Assembly (NCBI GenBank): GCA_002778195.1
Contig: PCDI01000009.1
Location: 1,204,725 to 1,268,724, forward strand
DNA length: 64,000 nucleotides
Origin: Raffaelea ambrosiae
Lineage: Eukaryota > Ascomycota > Sordariomycetes > Ophiostomatales > Ophiostomataceae
Direction of reading: 5' to 3'
Position numbers and translations under genes: made by a program. Below, piece by piece: positions 40,794 through 53,830 of this stretch (position 1 is the stretch's first letter; each line of letters opens with the position of its first letter). Under the pieces are notes generated by a model that was not told where the DNA came from, made no database searches, and saw nothing but the letters and a program-made list of their open reading frames with translations.

Positions 40794-43700
40794 TAACGTA
40801 AAGATTTCGTTTTTTAATAAGTTTATAAATAAGTTTACTTTTATATAATGAAATATATAAGTTAAAGCGATAAAAAACGTTTTTAAAAACGTTTTATAAC
40901 GTTTTTACGATTTAAAAAAACGCGTATTAATAACTTTATTTTAATTTAATATTATTTTTTTAAAATTAATAAAAATAATATTTAATTAATTTAAGTTTAA
41001 AAAAAGAAATTTAATAAATAAAAAAGTTATAAATTTATTTTAAAAAATAAATAATAACGTTTTTTTAAAAGTAAAAACTCGTTATTAATCGTTTATTAAT
41101 AATATTAAAAAGTAGTTTCAAACGAAAATTAAAGTTTAATTAATTTTTATTTTTTTTTCAATTTTTTAAGTTAAAAATAAAAGCTTTTTTTAAATATTAT
41201 TAAAAAAAACCTTTTTATTTTAAGTTATAAAAAAACTTATAATAATTGTTAACGATTAACTTTAATTATTAATTTATTAATTTTATTACTTTTATTACTC
41301 GTATAAAAAACTATTAAAAGTAATATATAAAAAAAAAAAGTTAAAAAACGAAAAACCGTGAAATAACTTTAAAAAAAATAATAAAACACTTTTAAAAGCG
41401 TGAGTAACCCGCGCTTTAAAAGCAGCGCGAAGGGAAAAAAAAAAGTTTAAAAAAAAACGAATAAAAGGTTGGGTATTACGTGTTATAATTATGAAAAGAA
41501 AAAATATATCGTATCGAAGTATACAAAGTTAAAAACCAACTTTACGAAAGTTTAAAAAGTTAAAGGTATATTAAAGCTCGACGTTAAGTTAAAAAAAAAG
41601 ATAAAAAACGCGTAAGCGCTTTTATTTAATTAAAGAAAGAAACGCTTATTAAAGTAAAGATTAACGTACGATTATATAACTTAATCGTAATAGAAACCGA
41701 TTAAAAATATTAAACTATCGTTAACTTTAATATAAAAATAAAAGTCGATATTGTTTTATTTAAATTCGTTACGTAAATCGGGTTTAAAAAAAGAAAAGGT
41801 TAAGCTTTACGCTTAAAAATAGCGAATAGCTTAATTATTACGTTAACGACGTTATGAAAGGTGTTATTAAAGCTTATTAATTATTAAAGCTTGATTAAAG
41901 AGTTTATACGACTTTACGTGAATATTCCGCGAATAAAAGCGACGAGTAAAAGCTTTATTCTTTTAAGAGTTATAACTTTAAAAGATTTAACTATTAATAC
42001 GATTAAAAGTAGTTAATAGTGTTTTAATTATCGTTTAAATAAACTTACGATTAATATATTTTATAAATTCGTTAAAAAAACTAAAAACGTTATAGTTATA
42101 TATATAGTTTTTATACTTTTTAATCGTTTTAAATAAATTAAACTCGAGTAATACTCTTTTAAAAATAAAGCAACCTCGAAGCGCCGGCTTTATAATAGTT
42201 TATTAATAAAGTTTATTAATTTCGTTTTTATATTTAACGAAACGAGCGCGGTTATATTATCGCTCGTTTAAAAAAACTAATTACGTAATCGATTTAATTA
42301 ACGAAGTATAACCCTTTTATAAAACGATTTACCCTTTATTTAAACGAGAGTTAAAAGAGTTATAAAAGTATTTTAAGGAAAACTTATAAAACGAGCGAAT
42401 TCGATTAAATAAAAGCTTAGTTAAAACACTTATTTTTTTCGTATTTAAAAAGGACGGCTTTTTACAATTTTATATTAATTATTAAAGCTTTACTAAAGTT
42501 ACGATTAAAAACNGTTACGCTTTTTCGTTAATTTCGAAGATTTTAAATTAAATTTTAAACGTTAAATACTTTATTAAGCTCGATATTAAAAACGCTTATT
42601 ATTAAATTTAAATTAAAAAAGAAAACGAATGAAAGACGGCGTTTTATACGCGATACGAGTATCACGAGTATATAGTTTTATTATTTAACCTTATAAATAC
42701 GTTAATCACGTTTTAACATTACGTTTATACGGCTTTTCGCGAGTTAATCGACGTAACGTATATTACGTATATAAATAACGTATTAATGGGTTTTAAAAGC
42801 TAGAACGAATATACGAATACGTATAAAATGTGTTTAAAAGGTTATAAAAAGTATAATTATTTATAAACTTAATTAAATACGAATTTTATTAAAACTAAGT
42901 TAAGTTTTTAAAATTTATCTTCTTTAATACTAAAGTATAAATAAACTCGGTTTAAATAAAAGCTATCGTTATTTAAAAGTTATTTAAAACGTATTAAAAG
43001 ATTTAAGTGTTTTTAAGATTTTATAACTTTTATTAACGTTTTATTTAAAAGTACTTTAAAATTATAACCTCGTTAAATAAACTTTTAAAAGAAATAAAAA
43101 ACTAAAAGAAGCTTAAACGAGTGCGCTTTAATAAAAAAGCGATATAAGTATTTTATTAATTATAAAAAGAATTTATTTACGCTTTTTTATTAAAGTACTT
43201 CGACTTAACGCGTTATTTACGGTTTAAAATTAATACGTTAAAATTCGTAAAAATAAAGATTTTATTTTAATTAAACGACGAAGGTTATTAACACTTTATT
43301 ATATTTTAGTTTTAAAAATAAAACGAGTTAAAGTTATAATATAATACTTTTAATTAAAAAATAATAATAATTATAAATTTTTTTAAATATTAACGTTAAT
43401 ATTTAAAGAGTAGTTAATATAAAATCGAGGTTTTATTAAACTATATTAACTTACGTATATTTATATAATAAAAAAAGTTAAATAAAAAATAAATTAAATA
43501 ATATATATATTTTACTTTTTTAATTTTAAAATTAAATATTAAATTAAAAAAATTAATTTCGTTAATAACCCTTTTTAAAAATTAAACTATTAAAAAAACT
43601 AAATAAAAAAAAAGAGTTAAAGTTATTTTTTAACTTCGAATCGCGGTTAAGGTTTACGAAATAAATGTTAGTTTCGTATATTTATTTTAATCGCGTTAAG

Positions 43701-43975
43701 ATTAAAGCGGTTACGGTTTAAAAAGAGTTATCGTTTAATACGGTTTATATTAATTACGTAAGAATAATACTTTAAACGAATAAAAAGTACGAAAACTCTT
43801 TCGTTTAAATTTAATAAATTTAAGCTTATTATTTAAATGTTTTTTAATAATAACTTTAAAACGAGTTATTATTAAAGTTATAATAGCGGTTTTATTTTAT
43901 TTTAAATAGTTAATTTTTTTAAAGTTATATTAAGTTATATTAAAAAAAGAAAATTCGTTAATATTAAATATAAAT

Positions 43976-46360
43976 ACGTTATTAATAAAATTACTTTAAG
44001 CTTTATAAATAAATAACGAAAAGATTTAACAGTTAAAAGCTTAAATCGAAACGATTATAACCACCTTTAAACATTAAAACGTAGAGTTAAAAAGATTACT
44101 ACGATTTAAAAATCGTATTTACGTTTTAAAGAAAGAAGTGGTAGAAAGGAAGATCTTTTAAATATATTACGATAGCTTTTTAACGAAACACTTTAAAAAA
44201 ACTTATATAAAAGAGTTAATAAAAAGAAAATTCTTTTAAAAGTATATAAATATATATATTTATAAATACGTTAATAACTACTCGACGTATACGCGAAAAA
44301 CGATACTATGATATAAATCGTATAACTAATTATAAACACTTTTTATTTTATAAAAATTATAATAAAAAATCTTTATAAATTTTATAACGAAACTATTAAA
44401 AATCTATTATAAAAAGTAAACGTAAATACGATTTTAATAATCGTAAATAAGTTTACGAAAATAATAAAGTTTTTTTTTATAAAAACGATAATAACGTTAA
44501 ACCAGTTAATAAAAGTTTTATATATAAAAATCGATATAAAATTTAATATATTATATAATATTATTTTAAATTAAAAAAGCGTTTTTATTAATACGTATTA
44601 AATAACGTTTTACGTAAAGCTTTTTATTAAAAAACGCTTTTTTATAACGTTTTACTCGTAAATTAATAGTTAAACTAAAAGAATAAACTAAACGTTAAAA
44701 CACTATTTACGCGCGTTTACGAACGAGTTTTAAATAAGCTAAGTTAAGCTTTTATTAATAACGAAGTACGTATATAATAACGCGATTAACGTTATAATTA
44801 ATAATATATTATTTTATTTCTTTATAAAATATTATTTAAAAATATATATACGAATTAAAAACGACTTTATTAAAAAAAAAGTATTTATAATTGTAACGAA
44901 AGTAAAAAAGTTAAATAAAGTATAAGTTTTTATAATAAAATATTAAAAAAAAGTATAAAAAGCTTAAACGAAGTATTATAACCGCCGTTATTAACTTTAA
45001 AAGTATTACGTAAAAAACTTAATATAATTATTAATATAAAACCTTAAATTGAAAGTGCTTTATAAAAAAATAAGCTTTTACTTTATTAACTCGTTTATAA
45101 TTTTAATTAAAGTTAAATCGTAAGTATATTATATAACACTCTTTAACTAATATAATTAACTTTATAACGTGTTTTTAATAATTTTATTAAAGCTTTAAAA
45201 AAAAACCGTGAAACGTAACTAACTTTTTAAATTACATCGTTAAAAAAAGAATTAAACGAATAAAAAGTAAAAAAGGTATAAAATATTTACGTAAAAAACG
45301 AAAAGCGTTTTTTCTCGTTTAATAAATGAGGTAACTCGTAAAATATAATTAATAAATATTAAAAAACGATATAAAATACGCGTAAAAATTAATCGTAAAG
45401 TTTTAAATTTAAAAAATAATAAAGAAAAAACGAAAAGTAAAATAAATTATTTTTTAAAAATAAAGTAGTTTATTAACGAGATTATAATAGTACGTTAGTT
45501 ATAAGTTAAGAAAATATAAAAACTTTAAACGTATTAAAACGATATAAAGGTGGTTTAAAAAGCGTGTAATAATAATAAATAAATAAAATATTTTATAACG
45601 ATTAAAGCTTAAAAGCGGTATAATAAAAAAGCGTGAATAAAAAAAACAATTTAACGTTTAAATATTAAGATTTAAAAGATTTATTTAAACGTTAATAACG
45701 TTAATAGTTTAACGCGCGATTACGAAAGCGGTTTAAAGTTATTTTAAAAGTTAAAAGCGCGTAGTTTATTAATAGTTATATTATTAATCTTTAATAATTA
45801 AAAATAAAACTTAACGTAAAGCGTTAACGAAACGCCGTTATAAAAAGAAATAACGTAAAAAGAGTATATATTAATATATACTTAACTTTAATATAAACCA
45901 TCGTAACGATTTATAAAATACGAGTGCGAGTTATTTACGTAACGTATTTAACTCACTTTTAAACAAAGGTTAATAAAGTTTAAAAATAATTTAATAATAA
46001 AATAAATAAAAAGCTTACGAAGTCGTATACGAAAGATTTTTAAAATAAGTTAAAGCGCGATAAGTGTTAAGTAAAAAAAAAAAAAAACGCGAGTTATAAA
46101 ATACGTAACCGCGTTAGTTAACGCGCGTAAAAAAGCTTTAAGCTTAACGTTATTAAATAAATAAGTTTAAAAAAGCGCGAAAAGCGTGTTAAAAGCGTAT
46201 AAAACTCGGATTATACGATTTATATTATTATAAATTAATTTAAAAACTTATATAAAAGAGTTAATAATAAACTAATAATAAAGCGAAGAGAGCTCGACTA
46301 TATATATTTATATAAGTTTTATATATCTTTATACACTTAATACACGCTTTAACTTTACGC
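43976..46360 (+). repeat. Left arm of a 2.38-kb near-perfect inverted repeat
   Basis: Every stretch I compared in this arm is the exact reverse complement of 50469-52852. The only difference found is one base in an A/T homopolymer (15 A here at 46073-46087, 14 T at 50742-50755). Outside the arm the two elements differ at many sites. Confidence 0.88.
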
Positions 46361-47765
46361 ATATATTTTAAATTTAACTTTAAATAAAGCGATTAAACGA
46401 CGAACGCGCGTTATACGTATTTATAATAAACGAAATAATAAACTTTAAAGTTGTTTAAACTAAGGTTTATAAGCTGAGCGCCGTTAATAAGCGTAAACGT
46501 AAGAGTAAAAAACGTAATAAAAACGATAATAACTTAATTTAAAGTGTCGTTATCTTTATTAACGATAAGCGAAACATAAGCGGGATTTTAAAAGTCTTCG
46601 TTTTTATTATCGTCGTCGTCGTTATTATTATTATCGTTGTTTTTAACTTTAATAATTAAATAAAAAAAGCTTATAAACGAGATTAAAGTAGGGTTAAAAA
46701 GCGAATATAATATTATACGCGAGTTATTAATACTACGATTACGAGTTAAAAAAACACCGCGGTTTTAAAATAAAGTGTTTTTAATACGAAAAGCTTTACG
46801 TACGAAACTTATTAAAAGAGTAAACGTAAATAAACAACCACGTAAAGCGTTTGAAAAACGACGAGTAAGCGTATTAAAGTTAGTTATTTTACGGTTTAAT
46901 CGCGTAACGACGTTAGTTTATTAAAAACTAACACGTTAACTACGCTTATTAACGCTATTTATACGAAATATAACTTTGTAAAAAGAGTTTTTATATAAAA
47001 AGGAATTATTTATAAAAAAGTTAAGAAATATAAACACTACTTAACTAAAGCGAGCGCGGTTTAACGAGTTAAAAAACTAACTATTAAGCGTTTATTACGT
47101 AAAGTTAAAGCGTTATACGAAAGTTAAAAAAAAACCGTTATTATATTAAAACCCTATTATTTTTTAAACTTAAAACCGTTAAGAAAGAGTTAACGACTTA
47201 ATAATAAAGCACTTGTTTAAATAAAAGGGTTAAATAAAGCGAAACGTTAATAACTCGAAACTAATAAATAAATTAAAAAAAAAACTAAAAAACGTAAAAC
47301 GTCGACGGTTTAAAGTTAAAACGTAACTTAAAAAAAAAACTATTAAATTAAAATCCAATTAAAAACCGCACTCGAAATAACGTAAAAGCGAAAAATAAAG
47401 ATTATATTAAAACGATGATTTAATATAACGACGTTAAAACTTTAACGAAGCGTAGTAAAGTTAAAAAAGAGAAGAGAGAAAAGAGAAAGAAGCGTAAAAA
47501 AAACGACGAAAAAACTCTATTTATACTTTCCTTTCATTTATTTAATAACGTTTAACCTTTTATTTACTTTATAAACGAAAAAAGCGAGTAAAGGCTTATA
47601 AAGAAGGTGCGTAATATATTATACGTTATCACACCCGCTTTAACACTACGAAAGAGGGTTAGCGTTAAGCGCGCTTACGGTTAAACGCTTTAAGCGTTTT
47701 AAAAGCTTATTACTAACGAGTGTAACCGCACGTTTAAAGACGAGCTTTACGAAAAAGGGAATAAT

Positions 47766-48133
47766 TATAAAAGTATTACATGTTTACTCGAATGCGTGCT
47801 TTACGAGCAGCTTAAACACGTACGAGTAACTTGCTTAAACACGTGTTACCTTTTAACGGGGTACGTGATTACGTAGTTAGCGTAAGTTTAAAGCGAGGTA
47901 CGTTACGAAGCGTACGTACGAGCCTTTGAGTATAGCGCGAAGTTAGAGCTTCGTACGAGGCTTAAAAGCGCCGCGTATAAAGCTTTTGAAAGCTTTCGAT
48001 ATAGCGAGGGCTTTTTACTTTTTTCGAAAAAAGGGATAAAATTTAATTATATAATTTACGAGGTTTTACCTTCGTTAATAAAATACCTTTACCTTTTATA
48101 ATCTTTTACTTAATTATAAGTACTACTTTAATA
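47766..48133 (+). repeat. 3' LTR of element A
   Basis: Same length class and internal order as the 37821 LTR but much more AT-rich; blocks such as cacgtg survive while most other CpA and TpG sites have become TpA. Confidence 0.75.
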
Positions 48134-48685
48134 GTTTAATAAACGAAGTAACTTATAAAATATAATTAATAAATATTAAAAAACGAAATAAAACACGCGT
48201 AAAAACTAATTATAAGGTTTTAAACTTAAAAATAATATAAAAAAAAACGAAAAAAAATAAATTATTTTTAAAAGTAAAGCGCCTCGTAAACGAGACTACG
48301 ACGATATATTAATTACGAGTTAAAAAATATAAAAACTTTAAACGTATTAAAACGATATAAAAGCGACTTAAAAAGCGTATAATAATAATAAATAAAAGAA
48401 ACTATTTTATAACGATTAAAGCTTGAAGGTAATATAATAAAAAAGCGTGAGTAAAAAAAACGATTTAACGCTTAAACACTGAAATTTAAGAAATTTATTT
48501 AAGCGTTAATAGCGTTAATAGTTTAACGCGCGATTATAAAAACAGCTTAAAACCGTTTTAAGAATTAAAAGCGCGTAACTTATTAATAATTATACTATTA
48601 ATTTTTAACGATTAAAAATAAAACTTAATACGAAGCGTTAACGAAACGTCGTTGTAAAAAGAAATAACGTAAAAAGAGTACGTAT
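48134..48685 (+). mobile_element. Fragment of a gypsy interior (element D)
   Basis: Homologous to about 45330-45890 inside element A, in the same orientation but with its own set of C/T and G/A differences. It is cut off abruptly on the left by the LTR of A and on the right by the LTR of C, so it is what remains of an earlier copy. Confidence 0.65.
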
Positions 48686-48991
48686 TATTAAAGTAGTACT
48701 TATAATTAAGTAAAAAATTATAAAAAGTAAAGGTATTTTATTAATAAAGGTAAGATTTCGTAGATTATATAACTAAATCTTATTCCCCTTTTTCCAAAAA
48801 GGGTAAAAAGCCCTCTTTATATTGAGGGTTTTCAAAGGGCTTTATACGTAGCGCCTTTAAACCGCGTACGAAGCCCTAACTCGCGCTACACCCAAAGGCC
48901 CGTGCGTGCGGCACGTATTTAAATAGCTTACTCGCACGTGTTTAAGCTGTTCGCAAAGCACGCATTTAAACAAGCTCGCGATGTTTTTATA
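48686..48991 (-). repeat. 3' LTR of element C, with a deletion
   Basis: Reverse-orientation LTR about 306 bp long; compared with the 347-bp solo LTR it lacks a block of about 45 bp around 48914, next to the cacgt-rich region. It stands tail-to-tail with the LTR of A, 552 bp apart. Confidence 0.75.
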
Positions 48992-50468
48992 ATTATCCCC
49001 CCTCTCGTAAAGCTCGTCCTCAAACGTGCGGTTACGCTCGTTAATAATAAGCTTTTTAAAGCGTTTAAAGCGTTTAATCGTATGCGCGCTTAACGTTAAC
49101 CCTCTTTCGTAGTGTTAATGTAGCCGTTATAGCGTGTAACACTTTATATACCTTTTTTATAAACCCTTAATCGCTCTTTTTGTTTATAAAGTAAATAAAA
49201 AGTTAAGCGTTATTAAATAAACGAAAGGAAAACACAATTAGAGTTTTTTCGTCGCTCTTTTTACGCCCCTCTCTTTTTCCTTTCTTTTCTTTTTAACCTT
49301 ATTAAGCTTTAATAAAGTTTTAACGTTGTTATATCGAATCGTCGTTTTAATATAGTTTTTATTTCTTCGTTTTTAACTCGCTTTTTATACGGGTTTTCGT
49401 TAAATATTAATTTTATAACTTTTTTTTTCTTTAAATTACGTTTTAACTTTAAATCGTCGACGTCTCGCGTTTTTTAGTTTTTTTTCTTTTTAAATCGTGT
49501 ATAAACTTTAAGTTACTAACGTTTTATAATCTTTAGTTTTCTTTCTTCTTTTTTTAATTAACGTATTAATTTTAAGTTACTAACGTCTTACTTTATATAG
49601 CTTTTTTTCTTTTAATAAATACTTCGTTATTAAATCGTTAACTCCTCGTTAACGATCTTAAATTTAAAAAATAATAAGTTTTTAATATAACGACGGTTTT
49701 TTATTAACTCTCATTCGTCGCTTTAACCGTAGTAAACGCTTAACGGTTAGTCTTTTAACTCTTTAAGCCGCGCGCGTTTCGATTAAGTGATATTTATACT
49801 TTTTAACTCTTATATAAAAACTCTTTTTACGAAGCCGCGTTTTATATAAATAACGTTAATAAATATAATTAACGTATTAGTTTTTAATAAGTTAACGTTA
49901 TTACGCGGTTAAACCGCGGAATAATTAATCTTAATACGTTTATTTATCGCTTTTTAAACGTTTCGCGCGAATGTTTTTTTATATTTACTCTTTTAATAAA
50001 TCTCGCTTACGAAGCTTTTCGTATTAAAAACACTTTATTTCGTAATTACGATACTTTTTCGACTTACGATTATAACGTTAATAACTCGCGTATAATACTA
50101 TATTCGCTTTTTAATCCTACTTTAGTCTCGTTTATAAACCCCTTTCATTCGATTATTAAAGTCGAAAATAACGACGATAACGACGAAGACGACGATAATA
50201 ATAATAATAACGACGACGATAATAAAAACGAAGACCTTTAAAACCTCGCTTACGTCTCGCTTATCGTTAACGAAGACGACGCCGCTTTAAGTCGAGCCGT
50301 CGTCGCTTTTACTACGCTCCTCGCTTTTACGTTTACGTTTATTAACGGCGTTTAACTCGTAAACCTCGGTTTAAACGATTTTAAAGTTTATTATTTTATT
50401 TATTATAAATACGTACGATACGCGTTCGCCGTTTAATCGCTCCGTTTAAAGTTGGATTTAAAGTGCGA

Positions 50469-52852
50469 GCGTAAAGTTAAAGCGTGTATTAAGTGTATAA
50501 AGATATATAAAACTTATATAAATATATATAGTCGAGCTCTCTTCGCTTTATTATTAGTTTATTATTAACTCTTTTATATAAGTTTTTAAATTAATTTATA
50601 ATAATATAAATCGTATAATCCGAGTTTTATACGCTTTTAACACGCTTTTCGCGCTTTTTTAAACTTATTTATTTAATAACGTTAAGCTTAAAGCTTTTTT
50701 ACGCGCGTTAACTAACGCGGTTACGTATTTTATAACTCGCGTTTTTTTTTTTTTTACTTAACACTTATCGCGCTTTAACTTATTTTAAAAATCTTTCGTA
50801 TACGACTTCGTAAGCTTTTTATTTATTTTATTATTAAATTATTTTTAAACTTTATTAACCTTTGTTTAAAAGTGAGTTAAATACGTTACGTAAATAACTC
50901 GCACTCGTATTTTATAAATCGTTACGATGGTTTATATTAAAGTTAAGTATATATTAATATATACTCTTTTTACGTTATTTCTTTTTATAACGGCGTTTCG
51001 TTAACGCTTTACGTTAAGTTTTATTTTTAATTATTAAAGATTAATAATATAACTATTAATAAACTACGCGCTTTTAACTTTTAAAATAACTTTAAACCGC
51101 TTTCGTAATCGCGCGTTAAACTATTAACGTTATTAACGTTTAAATAAATCTTTTAAATCTTAATATTTAAACGTTAAATTGTTTTTTTTATTCACGCTTT
51201 TTTATTATACCGCTTTTAAGCTTTAATCGTTATAAAATATTTTATTTATTTATTATTATTACACGCTTTTTAAACCACCTTTATATCGTTTTAATACGTT
51301 TAAAGTTTTTATATTTTCTTAACTTATAACTAACGTACTATTATAATCTCGTTAATAAACTACTTTATTTTTAAAAAATAATTTATTTTACTTTTCGTTT
51401 TTTCTTTATTATTTTTTAAATTTAAAACTTTACGATTAATTTTTACGCGTATTTTATATCGTTTTTTAATATTTATTAATTATATTTTACGAGTTACCTC
51501 ATTTATTAAACGAGAAAAAACGCTTTTCGTTTTTTACGTAAATATTTTATACCTTTTTTACTTTTTATTCGTTTAATTCTTTTTTTAACGATGTAATTTA
51601 AAAAGTTAGTTACGTTTCACGGTTTTTTTTTAAAGCTTTAATAAAATTATTAAAAACACGTTATAAAGTTAATTATATTAGTTAAAGAGTGTTATATAAT
51701 ATACTTACGATTTAACTTTAATTAAAATTATAAACGAGTTAATAAAGTAAAAGCTTATTTTTTTATAAAGCACTTTCAATTTAAGGTTTTATATTAATAA
51801 TTATATTAAGTTTTTTACGTAATACTTTTAAAGTTAATAACGGCGGTTATAATACTTCGTTTAAGCTTTTTATACTTTTTTTTAATATTTTATTATAAAA
51901 ACTTATACTTTATTTAACTTTTTTACTTTCGTTACAATTATAAATACTTTTTTTTTAATAAAGTCGTTTTTAATTCGTATATATATTTTTAAATAATATT
52001 TTATAAAGAAATAAAATAATATATTATTAATTATAACGTTAATCGCGTTATTATATACGTACTTCGTTATTAATAAAAGCTTAACTTAGCTTATTTAAAA
52101 CTCGTTCGTAAACGCGCGTAAATAGTGTTTTAACGTTTAGTTTATTCTTTTAGTTTAACTATTAATTTACGAGTAAAACGTTATAAAAAAGCGTTTTTTA
52201 ATAAAAAGCTTTACGTAAAACGTTATTTAATACGTATTAATAAAAACGCTTTTTTAATTTAAAATAATATTATATAATATATTAAATTTTATATCGATTT
52301 TTATATATAAAACTTTTATTAACTGGTTTAACGTTATTATCGTTTTTATAAAAAAAAACTTTATTATTTTCGTAAACTTATTTACGATTATTAAAATCGT
52401 ATTTACGTTTACTTTTTATAATAGATTTTTAATAGTTTCGTTATAAAATTTATAAAGATTTTTTATTATAATTTTTATAAAATAAAAAGTGTTTATAATT
52501 AGTTATACGATTTATATCATAGTATCGTTTTTCGCGTATACGTCGAGTAGTTATTAACGTATTTATAAATATATATATTTATATACTTTTAAAAGAATTT
52601 TCTTTTTATTAACTCTTTTATATAAGTTTTTTTAAAGTGTTTCGTTAAAAAGCTATCGTAATATATTTAAAAGATCTTCCTTTCTACCACTTCTTTCTTT
52701 AAAACGTAAATACGATTTTTAAATCGTAGTAATCTTTTTAACTCTACGTTTTAATGTTTAAAGGTGGTTATAATCGTTTCGATTTAAGCTTTTAACTGTT
52801 AAATCTTTTCGTTATTTATTTATAAAGCTTAAAGTAATTTTATTAATAACGT
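50469..52852 (-). repeat. Right arm of the 2.38-kb near-perfect inverted repeat
   Basis: Mirror of 43976-46360 inside element C. Divergence begins abruptly at 50468 on one side, while on the other it begins with scattered single changes at about 52853 and 52871 and becomes complete beyond about 52905. Confidence 0.88.
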
Positions 52853-53044
52853 GTTTATATTTAATATTAACGGATTTTCTTTTTTTAATATAACTTAATA
52901 TAACCTTAAAAAGACTAACTGTTTAAAGTAAGGATAAAACCATCGTCGTAGTTTTAACGATAGCTCGCTTTAAGGTTGTTATTAAAAGGTATTTAAATAA
53001 TGAGTTTAAATTTATTAAATTTAAACGAAGGGGTTTTCGTGCTT

Positions 53045-53260
53045 TATTAAAAGTAAGATATAATAGTTGTATTAAGCACCGTATAAAGTTAGATTATTTA
53101 AAAGAAAAAGAGGTTAAGTTATAGGTTGAAAGTCTAAATACATAAGAGTAAACACGGAGGAGCTTTTATATGTAGAAATAAGTAAGGCTTAGTGCTTAAT
53201 TAGCTAATCAGCGTAGCGTGTGTACGTAAGTGCACCGTAGCTAGCAAACACTTACTAACA
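53045..53260 (-). repeat. 3' LTR of element E
   Basis: 216 bp; on the minus strand begins TGTTAGTAAGTG and ends in TTTTAATA. It differs from the right LTR at scattered C/T and G/A sites only, and keeps somewhat more G and C. Confidence 0.88.
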
Positions 53261-53489
53261 CTCCCCTTAAGGCTCAGTGGTAATAAAACAACGGCAACTA
53301 CCGCGAGAGCCTTCAAATAATTAAAAAGAGAGCTTCTTTTTTTAGTAAAGCTTAAAAGAAATATAATAATATTTAAATAAAGGAGATATTACGGGTTAAC
53401 CGGCTTTATAAGCTTTCCAATTAAGCGTGCAAAGAGATCCCCAACTAGGAGCTTAGTGAATATGTTCGCCAACTAATCCTTCGTACTAA

Positions 53490-53830
53490 CGTACTCTAAG
53501 TTAAATAAGCTTGCTTCAACTCGCTCTTTAAAGAAGTAATATTTAATATTAAAGTGCTTAAACCGCGGGTAGAAAGCGTCGCTTTAAGCCAGCTTAATAA
53601 TAAAGTTGTTATTAATACGAAGCGTAACCGTACACTCCAACTTTAACTCGTTAAGCATTTACTTAATCTAAACAACTTAAGTAGTAGCGAAGTAACTTGT
53701 AAAGTACTTAACTTCGTAAATAAAGCTACTTACCGTTAACAACTACTTACTAGTTCACGAAACGAGGGCTCCAGCTATTATAAACACGTAACCGTAAGTC
53801 GACTTGCGAAAAAGGATATCGTCTCTTTAA
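53490..53830 (-). pseudogene. copia RNase H remnant
   Basis: Read on the minus strand with stops, this shows RKSTYGYVFIIAGALVS, then NELKLE and LRINNNFIIKLA, followed by FKHFNIKYYF. These are the recognisable landmarks of Ty1/copia RNase H (KSTSGY and SKHIDIKYHF types) with RIP-like substitutions. Confidence 0.8.

Larger units (their letters stand above)
38190..47765 (+). pseudogene. gag-pol remnants of element A
   Basis: Continuous retroelement interior without any open frame longer than about 60 codons apart from those in the inserted DNA transposon. The stretch 42430-42590 translates, with stops, to a recognisable Ty3/gypsy reverse-transcriptase core (words YINY, KVTIKN, YAFSLI), and downstream sequence is in the right place for RNase H and integrase. 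No functional product is possible. One base at 42513 is N. Confidence 0.7.
37821..48133 (+). mobile_element. Ty3/gypsy-like LTR retrotransposon A, RIP-degraded
   Basis: Bounded by direct LTRs (37821-38189 and 47766-48133) with about 7.5 kb of retroelement interior once the nested DNA transposon (38722-40793) is removed, a normal size for Ty3/gypsy. The interior is extremely AT-rich and full of stops in all frames. Reverse-transcriptase-like wording is still visible near 42430-42700 and an RNase H-like stretch near 43190-43260, both on the plus strand, giving the orientation. Two further copies (B at 61060, C at 48686-61059) confirm it is a family. The bases next to the two LTRs (gtgtt and gttta) do not form a target-site duplication, so the two LTRs might belong to different insertions joined by recombination. 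Confidence 0.8.

Noticed and set aside
53268..53312. tRNA-like words (ggctcagtggta, with an aaggctc/gagagcctt stem)
   Set aside because: No anticodon arm, no T-arm with GTTCGA, and it lies inside element E next to its LTR and polypurine tract.
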